From positions 3,219,001-3,283,000 of the forward strand of contig NZ_CP036132.1 of NCBI RefSeq assembly GCF_018742245.1: a DNA stretch of 64,000 nt. Direction: 5' to 3'. Shown here one piece after another: positions 35,378 to 44,105 of the stretch (the first letter of the stretch is position 1; the number at the start of each line of letters is the position of its first letter). The translations under genes and the position numbers were made by a program. Origin of the DNA: Bacillus mycoides (lineage in GTDB: Bacteria; Bacillota; Bacilli; Bacillales; Bacillaceae_G). The notes below the pieces were generated by a model. That model had not been told where the DNA came from. It searched no databases and saw only the letters and a list, made by a program, of their open reading frames with translations.

Positions 35378-35590
35378 TTATGATTTTAACTTTATAAACG
35401 TAAATTCTGGTAACGATTGTATATGCTGAATGAAGGTATTTTTTTCTTTTGCTGATATATTTTTTAGTTACATTCCTACTTTATAGATTACTCTTTCCTC
35501 GTTTAATCGAATTTCCCTTTCAATACCGATCATCGCTCCTAATAAACCAGCAACACCGATTCGTATAATTAGATCAATATGTAAGCTCAC
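35378..35590 (-). pseudogene. MgtC/SapB-family remnant with internal deletion and in-frame stop
   Basis: GTG 35590 follows GGGGGAAG and reads VSLHIDLIIRIGVAGLLGAM then IGIEREIRLNEERVIYKVGM, the N-terminal helix of MgtC-family proteins with the GAMIGIERE signature. It stops at TAA (35468-35470). The same frame then reads NISAKEKNTFIQHIQSLPEF to a stop at 35378, which looks like an MgtC C-terminal domain end. A full protein would be 200 residues or more, so the middle is deleted. A terminator still follows. Confidence 0.75.
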
Positions 35591-35893
35591 GAGCACTTCC
35601 CCCTTTCATTCATTATAGAGAGATAAAACAAAAATTATCACATGCATCTATCCATCAAAATAAAAGCATTTCATTAAAATACATTTAATATCCCTATAGA
35701 TTTATGTTAATATTTTAAATATTAACATAAATAAAATCACCTACTTTTCATACGAAAATCTTTAAACTTTAACGTGTAACTTATTTTCAGTTGAATACGG
35801 CATATGAAATGGGGTTGAGAAATTTATAAATCACTTTCTTTTTATACTGAAATTTTGTTGAAATAAAATATAAATAAAGGGAGCCTACAAACG
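35591..35893. other. 303-bp regulatory-looking gap
   Basis: AT-rich sequence with a large palindrome at 35700-35732 and no coding frame. It probably holds the promoter of the GNAT gene at 35894. Confidence 0.45.
35700..35732. promoter_or_regulatory. AT-rich palindrome with 15-bp arms
   Basis: ATTTATGTTAATATT (35700-35714), centre TTA and the exact complement AATATTAACATAAAT (35718-35732). It lacks the G-C content and T tail of a terminator and lies 161 bp upstream of the GNAT start, so an operator is plausible. Confidence 0.5.
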
Positions 35894-36412
35894 ATGAATG
35901 TATCTTTAATTACACCTACTACCGATTTACAAGAAGAATACTTAGATTTTTATAACGAATGGAAAAATAGCGGTGAAACGATGATTCCGTGGGTTATCTC
36001 AAAAGATCCTTCTAATTTCACGGCAATGATTCAAGAATTACACGAGGCACATAACGGAATAAATATACCTAAAACTTGGGTACCAGATTCTACTTATTGG
36101 CTCGTTACAAATGAAAATAAAATTTTGGGAGCAGTTAATATTCGTCATAGTTTGACGGAGCATTTATTTAATGCTGGCGGCCATATCGGTTATGGCATTC
36201 GCCCTTCTGAAAGAAGAAAAGGATATGCTACGAAGCTACTCGAGTTGTCATTAGAAAAAACGAAGCAATTAAGCATTACGAAAGCACTTGTCGTTTGCGA
36301 TGAAGTGAATACAGCTTCAGAGAAAACGATTTTACATAACGGCGGTCTCCGTGATGAAGATTTCACTGAAGAAGATGGTAATGTTGTGAGAAGGTATTGG
36401 ATTGAGCTCTAA
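35894..36412 (+). CDS. GNAT acetyltransferase, 172 aa
   Basis: GGHIGYGIRPSERRKGYATK is the acetyl-CoA-binding motif of the GNAT fold, followed by ALVVCDEVNTASEKTILHNG. The beginning TPTTDLQEEYLDFYNEWKNS and length fit a small group of predicted acetyltransferases in low-GC Gram-positives. The acceptor is unknown. AAAGGGAG precedes ATG 35894. It is followed by a 17-bp terminator stem whose tail was the target of a bcr1-like repeat. Confidence 0.82.
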   Translation: MNVSLITPTTDLQEEYLDFYNEWKNSGETMIPWVISKDPSNFTAMIQELHEAHNGINIPKTWVPDSTYWLVTNENKILGAVNIRHSLTEHLFNAGGHIGYGIRPSERRKGYATKLLELSLEKTKQLSITKALVVCDEVNTASEKTILHNGGLRDEDFTEEDGNVVRRYWIEL

Positions 36413-36420
36413 ATAATCAA

Positions 36421-36460
36421 AAACAAGCCAGAAAGTGATTACACACTTTCTGGCTTGTTT
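36421..36460 (+). terminator. Terminator of the GNAT gene at 35894
   Basis: AAACAAGCCAGAAAGTG (36421-36437) and its perfect complement (36444-36460), 17-bp stem, 6-base loop. Confidence 0.85.
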
Positions 36461-36463
36461 TAT

Positions 36464-36613
36464 CCCGCTATTCGCCAGGCAGTATAACTCCCACCTCAAA
36501 ATTCGGCTGGAACAAAGAAGTTAGGTGGGAGATTAACTGCCCATAAACGCCCGATTGGTGAAGACTAATAATCAGTGGGGGATGAACAAAACCCCCACTG
36601 ATTAAAGTTTCAC
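36464..36613 (+). repeat. bcr1-like dispersed repeat, copy 1 (150 bp)
   Basis: A non-coding 150-bp unit flanked by direct repeats TTTAT (36459-36463 and 36614-36618). Segments such as TTAGGTGGGAG, CTAATAATCAGTGGGGGATG and CTGATTAAAGTTTCAC recur in the inverse-oriented copy at 49790-49934. Size and the TTTAT target duplication fit bcr1, a non-autonomous mobile repeat of the B. cereus group. The name is from memory of that family; the shared identity of the two copies is seen directly. Confidence 0.8.
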
Positions 36614-36614
36614 T

Positions 36615-37523
36615 TTATACTACTTCTATTTCAAACTGCACTGTAATACCACTCGGATCTACTACCGTAAATCCATTTGTAGTTTCATTTATCTCATGTT
36701 GTTTTTCTATTAATCTTTCTTTTACTTCATTTAAAGCTTCTTTATGAGGTAGTACAATCGTATATACTTTTAGTCCCGTTGCATGTGCTGGTGGATGCGG
36801 GTTATTTACCCCGTTCCACGTATTTGCACCGATATGGTGATGATACCCTCCTGCCGAAATGAATAAGCAATCATCTTCACGCTGTTGTACTTCAAAACCT
36901 ACTGTATCTACATAAAACTCATGTGACTTCTCGACATCAGCTATTCGTAAATGTACGTGTCCAACCACAGTGTCAGCAGGTAAACCATCAAACTCATAAT
37001 CAACGAGCGTTGCTAGTTCTTTTAAATCAAGTGGCGTACTTCCTCCTGGCCCTTCTCCCCACTGATCTCGAGGACGGTCCGCATAAATCTCAATACCGTT
37101 CCCCTCTAAATCTTGTAAATAAAACGCTTCACTATACGTATGATCACTTGCACTATTAAACCTTGAAATTGGTAAAATTTCATTTGAATATGTATAACGT
37201 CCTTCTTGTTCAGCTGGACTATCAATTACGTTCTTATTACGAATCACCCCAAATAGTGCCGAAGCAAAAGCCTCACGAGTCGGAACTAAAAAGGCTACAT
37301 GATATATACCCGTCGTACGTGGTTCTTGAAGCGCTGCATCTTCTAACTTCTCAAGTACAAGTAGCGTATTCTCACCACCTTTTCCTGCTAAATATGCTTT
37401 ATTCCCCTCTTGCTTAATTACTTCTAGCCCTACTACATTCTCATAAAAAGCAATTTGACTCTCTAAATCTTTTACTTTAAATGCAACATGACCAATACGT
37501 GTTTTTGGATGAATTTGTACCAT
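36615..37523 (-). CDS. catE: CatE-type ring-cleavage dioxygenase (VOC/glyoxalase fold), 302 aa
   Basis: Two tandem vicinal-oxygen-chelate modules: residues 1-150 begin RIGHVAFKVKDLESQIAFYE and residues 165-300 begin VGHVHLRIADVEKSHEFYVD. Metal ligands are the histidines of VGHVHLRI and the VDPSGITVQFE glutamate. It resembles B. subtilis CatE, a catechol 2,3-dioxygenase that degrades catechol. The TAA stop codon lies within the TTTAT target duplication of the adjacent bcr1-like repeat. GAGAGG precedes ATG 37523. It is monocistronic here. Confidence 0.85.
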   Translation of the reverse strand: MVQIHPKTRIGHVAFKVKDLESQIAFYENVVGLEVIKQEGNKAYLAGKGGENTLLVLEKLEDAALQEPRTTGIYHVAFLVPTREAFASALFGVIRNKNVIDSPAEQEGRYTYSNEILPISRFNSASDHTYSEAFYLQDLEGNGIEIYADRPRDQWGEGPGGSTPLDLKELATLVDYEFDGLPADTVVGHVHLRIADVEKSHEFYVDTVGFEVQQREDDCLFISAGGYHHHIGANTWNGVNNPHPPAHATGLKVYTIVLPHKEALNEVKERLIEKQHEINETTNGFTVVDPSGITVQFEIEVV

Positions 37524-37598
37524 GACTAACTTCCTCTCCAGTTTCCTTTAGTTTTTTATATAAGTTGATAGGCAATAGCCCTATTCAACGAATACACC

Positions 37599-38390
37599 TT
37601 AATTTTGTTTTTTTGTAGCATCAACTTTTAGCCATTTTTTCGATATTTCGCTTAATGTTCCATCTTGTTCTAATTCTTTTAGTGACTTATTTATATCTTC
37701 TAACTTTTCACTCTTTTTTGCAAATGGAAATGCGATCTCTCCCCATTCAAGTGGACCAAATCCCACTTTCACATTATCTAGTTTCGCCTTCGTGATTGTT
37801 GTTTCCACTTGAACTTTATCATTATAATAAGCATCGACACGCCCCAGCCCTACTTCATTCAATTCCGCTGTTGGATCTTCTGAGAACGTTTTAATTGTAA
37901 AGGCATTATCTTTGTTTAATGCTTTTAACTCTTGTTCTCCTGCTGTGCCAAGCCCAACTCCTACCGTCTTTCCTTTTAAATCTTCTAGCGACTTAATTGT
38001 TTTATTATCTTTCTTCACCGCGAAAATAGAGCCTGAATACACATATGGAATTGAAAAGTCATATTTCTTTTTTCTTTCCGGAGAAACTGATAGTTCATTT
38101 GCAATCGTATCAATACGGCCTGAATCTAATAAACCGAATAATCCTTCAAAATCAGAAACATTCCATTCCACTTTATATCCAGCCTTTTTAGCAGCTGCTT
38201 CAATAATTTCAGCGTCAAACCCTTTTACTTTCTCACCTTCTTTAAATATAAATGGGCTACGACCTGCAGAGGTCCCAACTTTCACTACTTTTTCATCTGT
38301 CTTTTTACTTGCTGTATCCAAACCACAAGCAGACAAAACTCCAACTGATACTGTTAATGCTAATGTTAGTAATAATGATGATTTCCTCAT
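37599..38390 (-). CDS. Amino-acid ABC transporter substrate-binding lipoprotein, 263 aa
   Basis: A family-3 solute-binding protein (TcyA-like). The signal MRKSSLLLTLALTVSVGVLS is followed by a lipobox cysteine at residue 22. The family signature GFDAEIIEAAAKKAGYKVEW follows, then DTIANELSVSPERKKKYDFS and the LKGKTVGVGLGTAGEQELKA hinge. It captures a polar amino acid, probably cystine or another sulphur amino acid given the SAM riboswitch ahead of the operon. It is the last of three genes, 11 bp after the ATPase gene, with AGGAGG before its start. Confidence 0.88.
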   Translation of the reverse strand: MRKSSLLLTLALTVSVGVLSACGLDTASKKTDEKVVKVGTSAGRSPFIFKEGEKVKGFDAEIIEAAAKKAGYKVEWNVSDFEGLFGLLDSGRIDTIANELSVSPERKKKYDFSIPYVYSGSIFAVKKDNKTIKSLEDLKGKTVGVGLGTAGEQELKALNKDNAFTIKTFSEDPTAELNEVGLGRVDAYYNDKVQVETTITKAKLDNVKVGFGPLEWGEIAFPFAKKSEKLEDINKSLKELEQDGTLSEISKKWLKVDATKKQN

Positions 38391-38401
38391 AACCCTTCCT
38401 C

Positions 38402-39163
38402 CTAAATAACGAAATGATTGCCTTCTTCAGAAGCATTTAATTGTCTTAAAAACTTTTTCGTACGTTCATTTTGTGGGTTTCGGAAAATCTCTTCTGGTGT
38501 TCCCTGCTCTACGATAATTCCATCAGCCATAAATATAATACGATCCGCCACCTCTTTTGCAAAATTCATTTCATGTGTAACAATAACCATCGTTATATGT
38601 TGTCTTGCCAAATCTTTAATAACTAGCAATACCTCATTCACTAATTCTGGATCAAGCGCTGAAGTCGGTTCATCAAACAATAATACAGCTGGATTTAAAG
38701 CCATTGCCCTAGCAATCCCTATCCTTTGCTGTTGCCCACCTGATAACATTGTCGGATAAAAATTTTCTTTATCAGTTAAGCCTACTTGTTTTAATATTTC
38801 TCTCGCTATTCTCTTTGCCTCTTCGTCACTCTTTTTCTGCACAACCGTTAATGGTGTTGTAATATTTTGCAATGCTGTTTTATTTTTAAATAAATTATAG
38901 TTTTGAAAAACCATTGCTGTTTTTTTGCGTAATTTTATTATTTCTTTTTGATAAAGTTTTTTCGTATGAATCTCTAAATCTTCAATTCTAATACTGCCAT
39001 CATCCGGTTGTTCTAATAAATTTAAACATCGTAGTAATGTCGATTTCCCTGAACCAGAAGGTCCAATAATTACTACCACTTCCCCTTTTTTGACAGTAAG
39101 TGAGATTCCTTTCAGCACTTCATTATGTTTGTAAGACTTATACAAATCTTTTAGCTCAATCAC
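38402..39163 (-). CDS. Amino-acid ABC transporter ATPase, 253 aa
   Basis: A polar-amino-acid-type ABC ATPase: Walker [10 protein letters not shown] near residue 36, Q-loop [15 protein letters not shown], signature [16 protein letters not shown], Walker [15 protein letters not shown] and the switch VTHEMNFA. It energises uptake with the permease at 39183. I chose GTG 39163 behind GAGGTGATATAT; an upstream ATG at 39202 would overlap the permease gene and lacks a ribosome site. Confidence 0.9.
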   Translation of the reverse strand: MIELKDLYKSYKHNEVLKGISLTVKKGEVVVIIGPSGSGKSTLLRCLNLLEQPDDGSIRIEDLEIHTKKLYQKEIIKLRKKTAMVFQNYNLFKNKTALQNITTPLTVVQKKSDEEAKRIAREILKQVGLTDKENFYPTMLSGGQQQRIGIARAMALNPAVLLFDEPTSALDPELVNEVLLVIKDLARQHITMVIVTHEMNFAKEVADRIIFMADGIIVEQGTPEEIFRNPQNERTKKFLRQLNASEEGNHFVI

Positions 39164-39182
39164 ATATATCACCTCATTTCTC

Positions 39183-39851
39183 TTATAAATACGGTGCATC
39201 AAGTTTCTTCTCCAACTTTTTCTGCCCCCAGCTGATTACGATTGTAATAATCCAATACACAATCGCTACCGCTAAATAACTTTCCATATAACGATACGAT
39301 TGCGCAGCTAGCATTTTCGCTTGTGCTAATATTTCAGCCACTCCAAGTGCAAAAGATAACGAAGATTCTTTTAACAATCCAACAAAATTATTTCCAAGTG
39401 CCGGCACTGCTACACGAATAGCCTGCGGAAAGATAATTTGTCGCATCGCTTGTGCCTTTGTCATTCCAACTGATAAACAAGCATCCATTTGTCCTGATTC
39501 TACAGCATTTAATGAACCTCGAATGATTTCTGACAAATAAGCAGCATTATTTAAACTGAGACCAATTAAAGTTGCTTGCATAGCTGTAAGCACTGTAAAA
39601 GTCGGGAAAATTTGTGGCAATCCGAAATACAGCACAAACAATTGAACTAATAACGGTGTTCCTCTAAAGAAAGAAATATACACCCTGACAATTGGATATA
39701 AAAATTTCGTTTTATTTTTTGTAATGATTGCCAAGCCCACTCCTATAACGAAAGAAATAATCATGGAAACAACAGTAATCCCTAAAGTTATGTATACATA
39801 TTTAAATAATTGCGGAAAACTTTCTAAAAAATACGTTACATCAAATTTCAC
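39183..39851 (-). CDS. Amino-acid ABC transporter permease (HisM/TcyB type), 222 aa
   Basis: A five-helix permease with the His/Glu/Gln/Arg family signature: [40 protein letters not shown], then the EAA loop [20 protein letters not shown]. It forms the membrane channel with the ATPase at 38402. The start is GTG 39851 behind GGGGGGATAGG, directly after the S-box terminator, so this is the first gene of a three-gene operon. Confidence 0.9.
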   Translation of the reverse strand: MKFDVTYFLESFPQLFKYVYITLGITVVSMIISFVIGVGLAIITKNKTKFLYPIVRVYISFFRGTPLLVQLFVLYFGLPQIFPTFTVLTAMQATLIGLSLNNAAYLSEIIRGSLNAVESGQMDACLSVGMTKAQAMRQIIFPQAIRVAVPALGNNFVGLLKESSLSFALGVAEILAQAKMLAAQSYRYMESYLAVAIVYWIITIVISWGQKKLEKKLDAPYL

Positions 39852-39872
39852 CCTATCCCCCCCTCTCTAAAC

Positions 39873-40028
39873 AAAAAACTCTTCTTACACATATAAGAAG
39901 AGTTGAATGTTAATCCATTTCCCTTCATCTCCCAAACGCCTTTTACGTTTGCTGGAATTAGCACAGTGCTTTTTTAGCCTGTTGCTGAGATTTCACCGGG
40001 CCAGTCCCTCCACCTCTCTTGATAAGAA
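39873..40028 (-). promoter_or_regulatory. SAM-I (S-box) riboswitch with terminator
   Basis: On the minus strand the aptamer begins CTTATCAAGAGAGGTGGAGG and continues GACTGGCCC, AATCTCAGCAACAGGC, CTAATTCCAGC and GTTTGGGAGATGAAG, the standard S-box core and closing P1. A terminator (AACTCTTCTTA / TAAGAAGAGTT, 39877-39904) with a T run follows 22 bp before the permease start. The GAT/GGCAACC core is slightly variant (GGTGAAATCTCAGCAAC). High SAM should end transcription, so the transporter would be made when methionine is short. Confidence 0.92.
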
Positions 40029-40161
40029 AACTAATAAATTTTTCCATTTATTTAGTTGTTATTATGAAGAATACAGCTAAATTAAAACAATGTCAATAGG
40101 AAAACTAAGAATTAAATCCCACTCTTCTTCGGAATTACTATTCTTAATAAACTATACACAA

Positions 40162-40200
40162 AAAGCCATTATTTCTATCAAACTTAGAAATAATGGCTTC
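40162..40200 (-). terminator. Terminator of the VanW-family gene
   Basis: AGCCATTATTTCTA (40164-40177) and its complement (40185-40198) form a 14-bp stem, with TTTTTG following on the minus strand. Confidence 0.85.
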
Positions 40201-40226
40201 ATTTTTATTTTTATAGCTTATAATAT

Positions 40227-41138
40227 TTATTTCATCTTATGTACTTCTGCAACTAACTTTCCGCCCTGAATGCCCATATAAAGCTTAACAGGAGCATCAT
40301 TCGTATTTTCAAACACTAAATCTAAATATGGGTATGCAATTGTAGCATCTCTTCCCTGCGGGACATAACCTACTGTTTTAGAATGTGTAGTTCTCTCTAC
40401 CATTTTTAAACCAGCTTGATCTGCTGCATTGTATAGAGTTGATGATGTTTGACAAACGCCACCACCATAACCATCTACTAATTTACCATCTACAATTTCT
40501 TTACCTAATTGATATCCTTTATCTGGCGTTGTATCACCGATTAATGCATTAAAAGAGAAACTGTCTCCTTTTGCTAATACAACTCCATTTATGCTCGCTG
40601 CTGACAAACGAATATTCTCAATACGGCCACCTGCTGAGCCACCTAAATTCGTTTCATATCTACCAATTACCGTGCCACTTCCTTGCGCATCACTTAATGT
40701 TGCGGTAGGCTTTTTCTCAACGATAGGTAACTGATATGAAGAATCCCACATACCTACATTTAATAATTTGTCTACTAATTCTTTTTCCATTAATTCATAA
40801 GAAGGCTTTCCTTCTTGCCATGATCCATCAGGCGCTATACGTGAAGGGACCATCTTTTTGTCAACGCTTTTCCCAACTTCACCAGCAACCTTCGTTACCG
40901 ATTTTTTGAATTTCGCCTCATCTTCAAAATAACCTAAGCTCGATAAGTCTATTTTCTTCACTTCAGTACCAGTACGCCCGTCCACTAAGCTAATTGAATC
41001 CTGTACATCAGCCTTGGCCTCTACAACGTTCCCACCAAAATCACTTACTAATGCCACATCACTTACTTTTGTTCCACAACCACTTACTACAGCTACACAT
41101 AGCACCCCTACTAATATACCCTTTATTTTTCGGAACAA
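40227..41138 (-). CDS. VanW-family lipoprotein, 303 aa
   Basis: The N-terminus MFRKIKGILVGVLCVAVVSG ends in a lipobox with cysteine at residue 21. The C-terminal half is a VanW domain: IENIRLSAASINGVVLAKGD, SFSFNALIGDTTPDKGYQLG, then GYGGGVCQTSSTLYNAADQA and PQGRDATIAYPYLDLVFEN. VanW domains occur in surface proteins, some linked to glycopeptide resistance clusters, but no such cluster is present and no activity is established. The start is TTG 41138 behind AAGGAGAGAG. It is monocistronic. Confidence 0.85.
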   Translation of the reverse strand: MFRKIKGILVGVLCVAVVSGCGTKVSDVALVSDFGGNVVEAKADVQDSISLVDGRTGTEVKKIDLSSLGYFEDEAKFKKSVTKVAGEVGKSVDKKMVPSRIAPDGSWQEGKPSYELMEKELVDKLLNVGMWDSSYQLPIVEKKPTATLSDAQGSGTVIGRYETNLGGSAGGRIENIRLSAASINGVVLAKGDSFSFNALIGDTTPDKGYQLGKEIVDGKLVDGYGGGVCQTSSTLYNAADQAGLKMVERTTHSKTVGYVPQGRDATIAYPYLDLVFENTNDAPVKLYMGIQGGKLVAEVHKMK

Positions 41139-41603
41139 TATACTCTCTCCTTTTCCCCAACATTATTTCTTATGTATTATTTCATTTTTATGTATGTTTT
41201 GTTACAATCATTTTACAATATATTTAGAAAATGTTACAAGTTATTTTTTACTCTATTAAAATTACTCTTTTCTTTTGTAAATGTCTATACATATTTATAT
41301 AAATTTTTGAGTTTGATAAGATTGTAACTTTTATGTAACCTATCTCTATCCAGTATATACCATTCAACAGATGAAATACAAATGTAAAACCCTTTCATTT
41401 CACCTCTCTAGTCACCTACATACTTCAAAAACCGTAATACCACTTTCTCATATGTGATCATTATTAAACAACTTAAACCGAGCTTTTATAGGTAAAAACA
41501 ATCATTCACTTCAGCGTATATAGGTATTTGCCGTGCCACTACTCCGCTTTCGCACATACATTATGATGAATTCAACCCACCTTTAAGAAATGGAGGAGTT
41601 TTT
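41139..41603. other. 465-bp intergenic region
   Basis: It lies between the divergent VanW gene and the coat-like gene. I see no coding frame or large hairpin. The right end holds a sigma-K-like -10 box (41555-41563); the left part holds AT-rich candidate promoters for the VanW gene. Confidence 0.5.
41555..41563 (+). promoter_or_regulatory. Sigma-K-like -10 element
   Basis: CATACATTA is an exact match to the sigma-K -10 consensus CATANNNTA, about 41 bp upstream of the ATG at 41604. A CCAC sequence about 15 bp upstream could serve as the short AC-type -35. Short motifs like this occur by chance, so confidence is moderate. Confidence 0.45.
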
Positions 41604-41930
41604 ATGTATCCCTACAATCCTTATGATCCATATAACCAATATGATTACCAACCCCAGTATGATTTACAAGCACAATACCAACAATATATAGATCAAGCAG
41701 AGCAAGTTAATCCATATGATCCAAATAGACAATTTCAACTTCCAATCTCTTTTCCTGGCACCGGAAACCGTCAACTAGAACGACGAGTAAATGAGCTTGA
41801 GCAAAGAGTACGTCAACTAGAAAACACAGTTGAGCGTCATACTCGTAGACTAAACCGCTTAAATCAGCGTTTACGTACAGTAGAAAATAGACTAAACATT
41901 CCATTTTCAGCATTAGAAGACGGATTTTAA
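41604..41930 (+). CDS. Coat-like coiled-coil protein, 108 aa
   Basis: The first 40 residues are rich in Tyr, Pro, Asn, Asp and Gln (MYPYNPYDPYNQYDYQPQYD). Residues 53-100 form a heptad coiled coil (RRVNELEQRVRQLENTVERH). Such a composition, with no signal peptide and a sigma-K-like promoter, suggests a late sporulation coat or exosporium protein, though no named family is recognised. GGAGG precedes the start. The pattern also resembles phage tail or structural coiled coils, but there is no phage context. Confidence 0.6.
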   Translation: MYPYNPYDPYNQYDYQPQYDLQAQYQQYIDQAEQVNPYDPNRQFQLPISFPGTGNRQLERRVNELEQRVRQLENTVERHTRRLNRLNQRLRTVENRLNIPFSALEDGF

Positions 41931-42045
41931 TTTCGAAAATAACAAATATATAAGGAAGGGACTCCCCCTTCCTTATATAAATTGACGAAAGTTTTTTCCA
42001 TCTCTATACTGATAAGAGTTAATGAAATGAAACAAGGTGATAAAT

Positions 42046-43137
42046 ATGGATTTTGAAATAAATTTTCTTTCCTTTTATGTAGTACAAGTTGAAGGAAAAG
42101 GTGAAGCAGTTGATAAACGCTATAAACATTTTCAAACATTAGACGCTGAAGAGTATGAAGATAGCTCTTTAAAAGAATTTTTGAATGGTGAATTATTAAA
42201 AATTTCAAAGCGAAAAGTAGAACGTCACGCAAAAACAGAACAAGCCCCAACAAAGATTGGTCGCTTTATTGTAGAAGAAGGGCACGAACTCGATTCAAAC
42301 CCTCATTACAACTTATTTAATCGTATTCGTTTTGCAGAAACAAAAGAAAACTTCAAAGATATGAGCGAACCTCTCGTTTATACATACCTTGACACAAGCG
42401 CTGTACGTGGTGGTGTATTTTTAATCGCTCAAGCAAAACTACGCAAATACTTTGATGATCCATTCGTATTCGTAATGAAATGTGACTTCGAACCAAAGGT
42501 TGCTTCCATTTCTGATGAATCAACGCTTATTCGTAACGTTGAAATGGCCATCACAACAAAGAATATGAAATCTATCCAATATCCATACATGCCTGAAGAA
42601 GGTATGGTGGAGCCTGGTGAACTAAAAATACACCAAGCATCACATGCCCGCTACTTTGAGGACTTCTTAAAATTCGTCGAGTACGAGCGCTCTATGCCTG
42701 AAATTATGAAAACACAAGTAATGGACATGGTATACGATCAAATTGAAGATGTATTTGAAGAAGGTACTGAAGAACGCGAACAATTCGACCAAGCAATGGA
42801 AGTTTGGGCTGCCAGTCCAAAACGTGAAATTATGGAACAGTTTTCAACAGAAGAAGTAATGGAAGCTACTGCTCAAATCGTCGAGCACGCCCCTGAAGTG
42901 GAATTAAAGCTAAAAGCAGATCATATCTCTGTGAAGGCTTTGCTGGCTGATTTCGGAGACCTAATACATATCGCAAAGGTAAACGACCGATATGTATTAA
43001 TGATTGAAGCAGACACACTTACGTTCGAAAAAGGATTCTCTCCTATCGAATTCCTGAAGCCAGATGAACTGCAAGATGTGATTGAGCGGATTGAGAATAA
43101 GCAGCAGTATAGTTATGGCTCCGGAGAAATCGAATAG
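42046..43137 (+). CDS. DUF3900-type conserved protein, 363 aa
   Basis: An acidic soluble protein beginning MDFEINFLSFYVVQVEGKGE, with RGGVFLIAQAKLRKYFDDPF and VFVMKCDFEPKVASISDEST segments, that I recall as DUF3900 of Bacillus. Part of the layout recalls nucleoid-associated NdpA-like proteins. I chose ATG 42046 behind AAGGTGATAAAT over a GTG nine bases upstream. A terminator follows at 43146-43185. A diverged second copy of its last 35 codons lies 970 bp downstream (44106-44213). Confidence 0.7.
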   Translation: MDFEINFLSFYVVQVEGKGEAVDKRYKHFQTLDAEEYEDSSLKEFLNGELLKISKRKVERHAKTEQAPTKIGRFIVEEGHELDSNPHYNLFNRIRFAETKENFKDMSEPLVYTYLDTSAVRGGVFLIAQAKLRKYFDDPFVFVMKCDFEPKVASISDESTLIRNVEMAITTKNMKSIQYPYMPEEGMVEPGELKIHQASHARYFEDFLKFVEYERSMPEIMKTQVMDMVYDQIEDVFEEGTEEREQFDQAMEVWAASPKREIMEQFSTEEVMEATAQIVEHAPEVELKLKADHISVKALLADFGDLIHIAKVNDRYVLMIEADTLTFEKGFSPIEFLKPDELQDVIERIENKQQYSYGSGEIE

Positions 43138-43145
43138 AATAATGT

Positions 43146-43185
43146 AAAAAAGACAATGACGGGTTAAATTCCATCATTGTCTTTT
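43146..43185. terminator. Terminator of the DUF3900 gene
   Basis: AAAAAGACAATGA (43146-43158) and its complement (43173-43185) form a 13-bp stem. Confidence 0.8.
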
Positions 43186-43189
43186 TATT

Positions 43190-43336
43190 ATCGAAAACAT
43201 ACGCTGTAACGTGTCCGTCTTGTATATCTGTTAATGTTATATTGTATGATCCAGCATTTTTTCAAATGAAACATCATCTCTCAATGGATACGAATCTTTT
43301 AAACCACTGTCATGTATAATAAACACTTCATCTCAA
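43190..43336 (-). pseudogene. Frameshifted fragment of an unidentified gene
   Basis: The minus strand reads EVFIIHDSGLKDSYPLRDDV then SFEKMLDH in one frame and YNITLTDIQDGHVTAYVFDN in another, joined near 43255-43262. Both pieces look coding and neither has a start. I do not recognise the family; a chance reading is possible. Confidence 0.35.
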
Positions 43337-43349
43337 AAACTGCTAATTT

Positions 43350-44005
43350 TTAATGATTGTACGGCATTCCGCAAGAACAACGATGCGAACCGAATAATAA
43401 GTTATAAGAAGCAGGAAATTCTTGATTTACACGTTGTACTTCTCGTGCAAATTCTTCGTCGTCTTTTGGTACTCGGAAGAGCGCATCTGCTTTTTCTTGT
43501 GTATCTATATTGGCTCCAGGCGGCACAAACCTGTTCGTCGAAACACGTACTCCGTTCGTTACTACTGCATTGTATGAAATAAATGTTCCTTCCCCAATAA
43601 TCGCATTATACACAATTGATTTAAAACCAACGAACACCTTATTTCCTATATAACAAGGACCGTGAATGAGAGCGCCATGCGTAACACTTACTTCGTTCCC
43701 AATATAGATTGAATACTCTTTATCACCATCAGAAACATATTTATTCAATAAACCATGTAAGATAACTCCGTCTTGCAGATTTGTGTTTGAACTAATATAA
43801 AATGGAGTTCCTTCATCCGCACGAATACTTACATTAGGAGCTACATATACATTATCTTTAATTCTCACATCGCCTATCACACTAGAAAATGGACTTATAA
43901 AAGCTGTTTTATCAATTGTTGAATCGGATTAAATGAGGTGATAGGATTGGGGCTGATGAAGGGAGCAAACGAATAATGGTGACTACTACAATTTCTTTCC
44001 GTCAA
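43350..44005 (-). pseudogene. Gamma-carbonic-anhydrase-like (left-handed beta-helix) protein, frameshifted
   Basis: Hexapeptide repeats run through the protein (VIGDVRIKDNVYVAPNVSIR, YIGNEVSVTHGALIHGPCYI, GNKVFVGFKSIVYNAIIGEG), in the style of gamma carbonic anhydrases. An intact frame of 176 codons starts at 43880, but the coding sequence continues upstream as TIDKTAFISPFSS and, after a one-base shift near 43921-43925, as RNCSSHHYSFAPFISPNPIT to TTG 44005 with a good AAAGGAGATG site. One missing base thus separates the true start from the rest. A short product from an internal start cannot be excluded. Confidence 0.7.
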
Positions 44006-44105
44006 GAAAACATCTCCTTTAAAATCATATATACAGTATTTTATGTACGCCCTACTATTTTGGAGACAAGTTGTTAAAAGATTAATACAGTGTTATAGGG
44101 AATTG

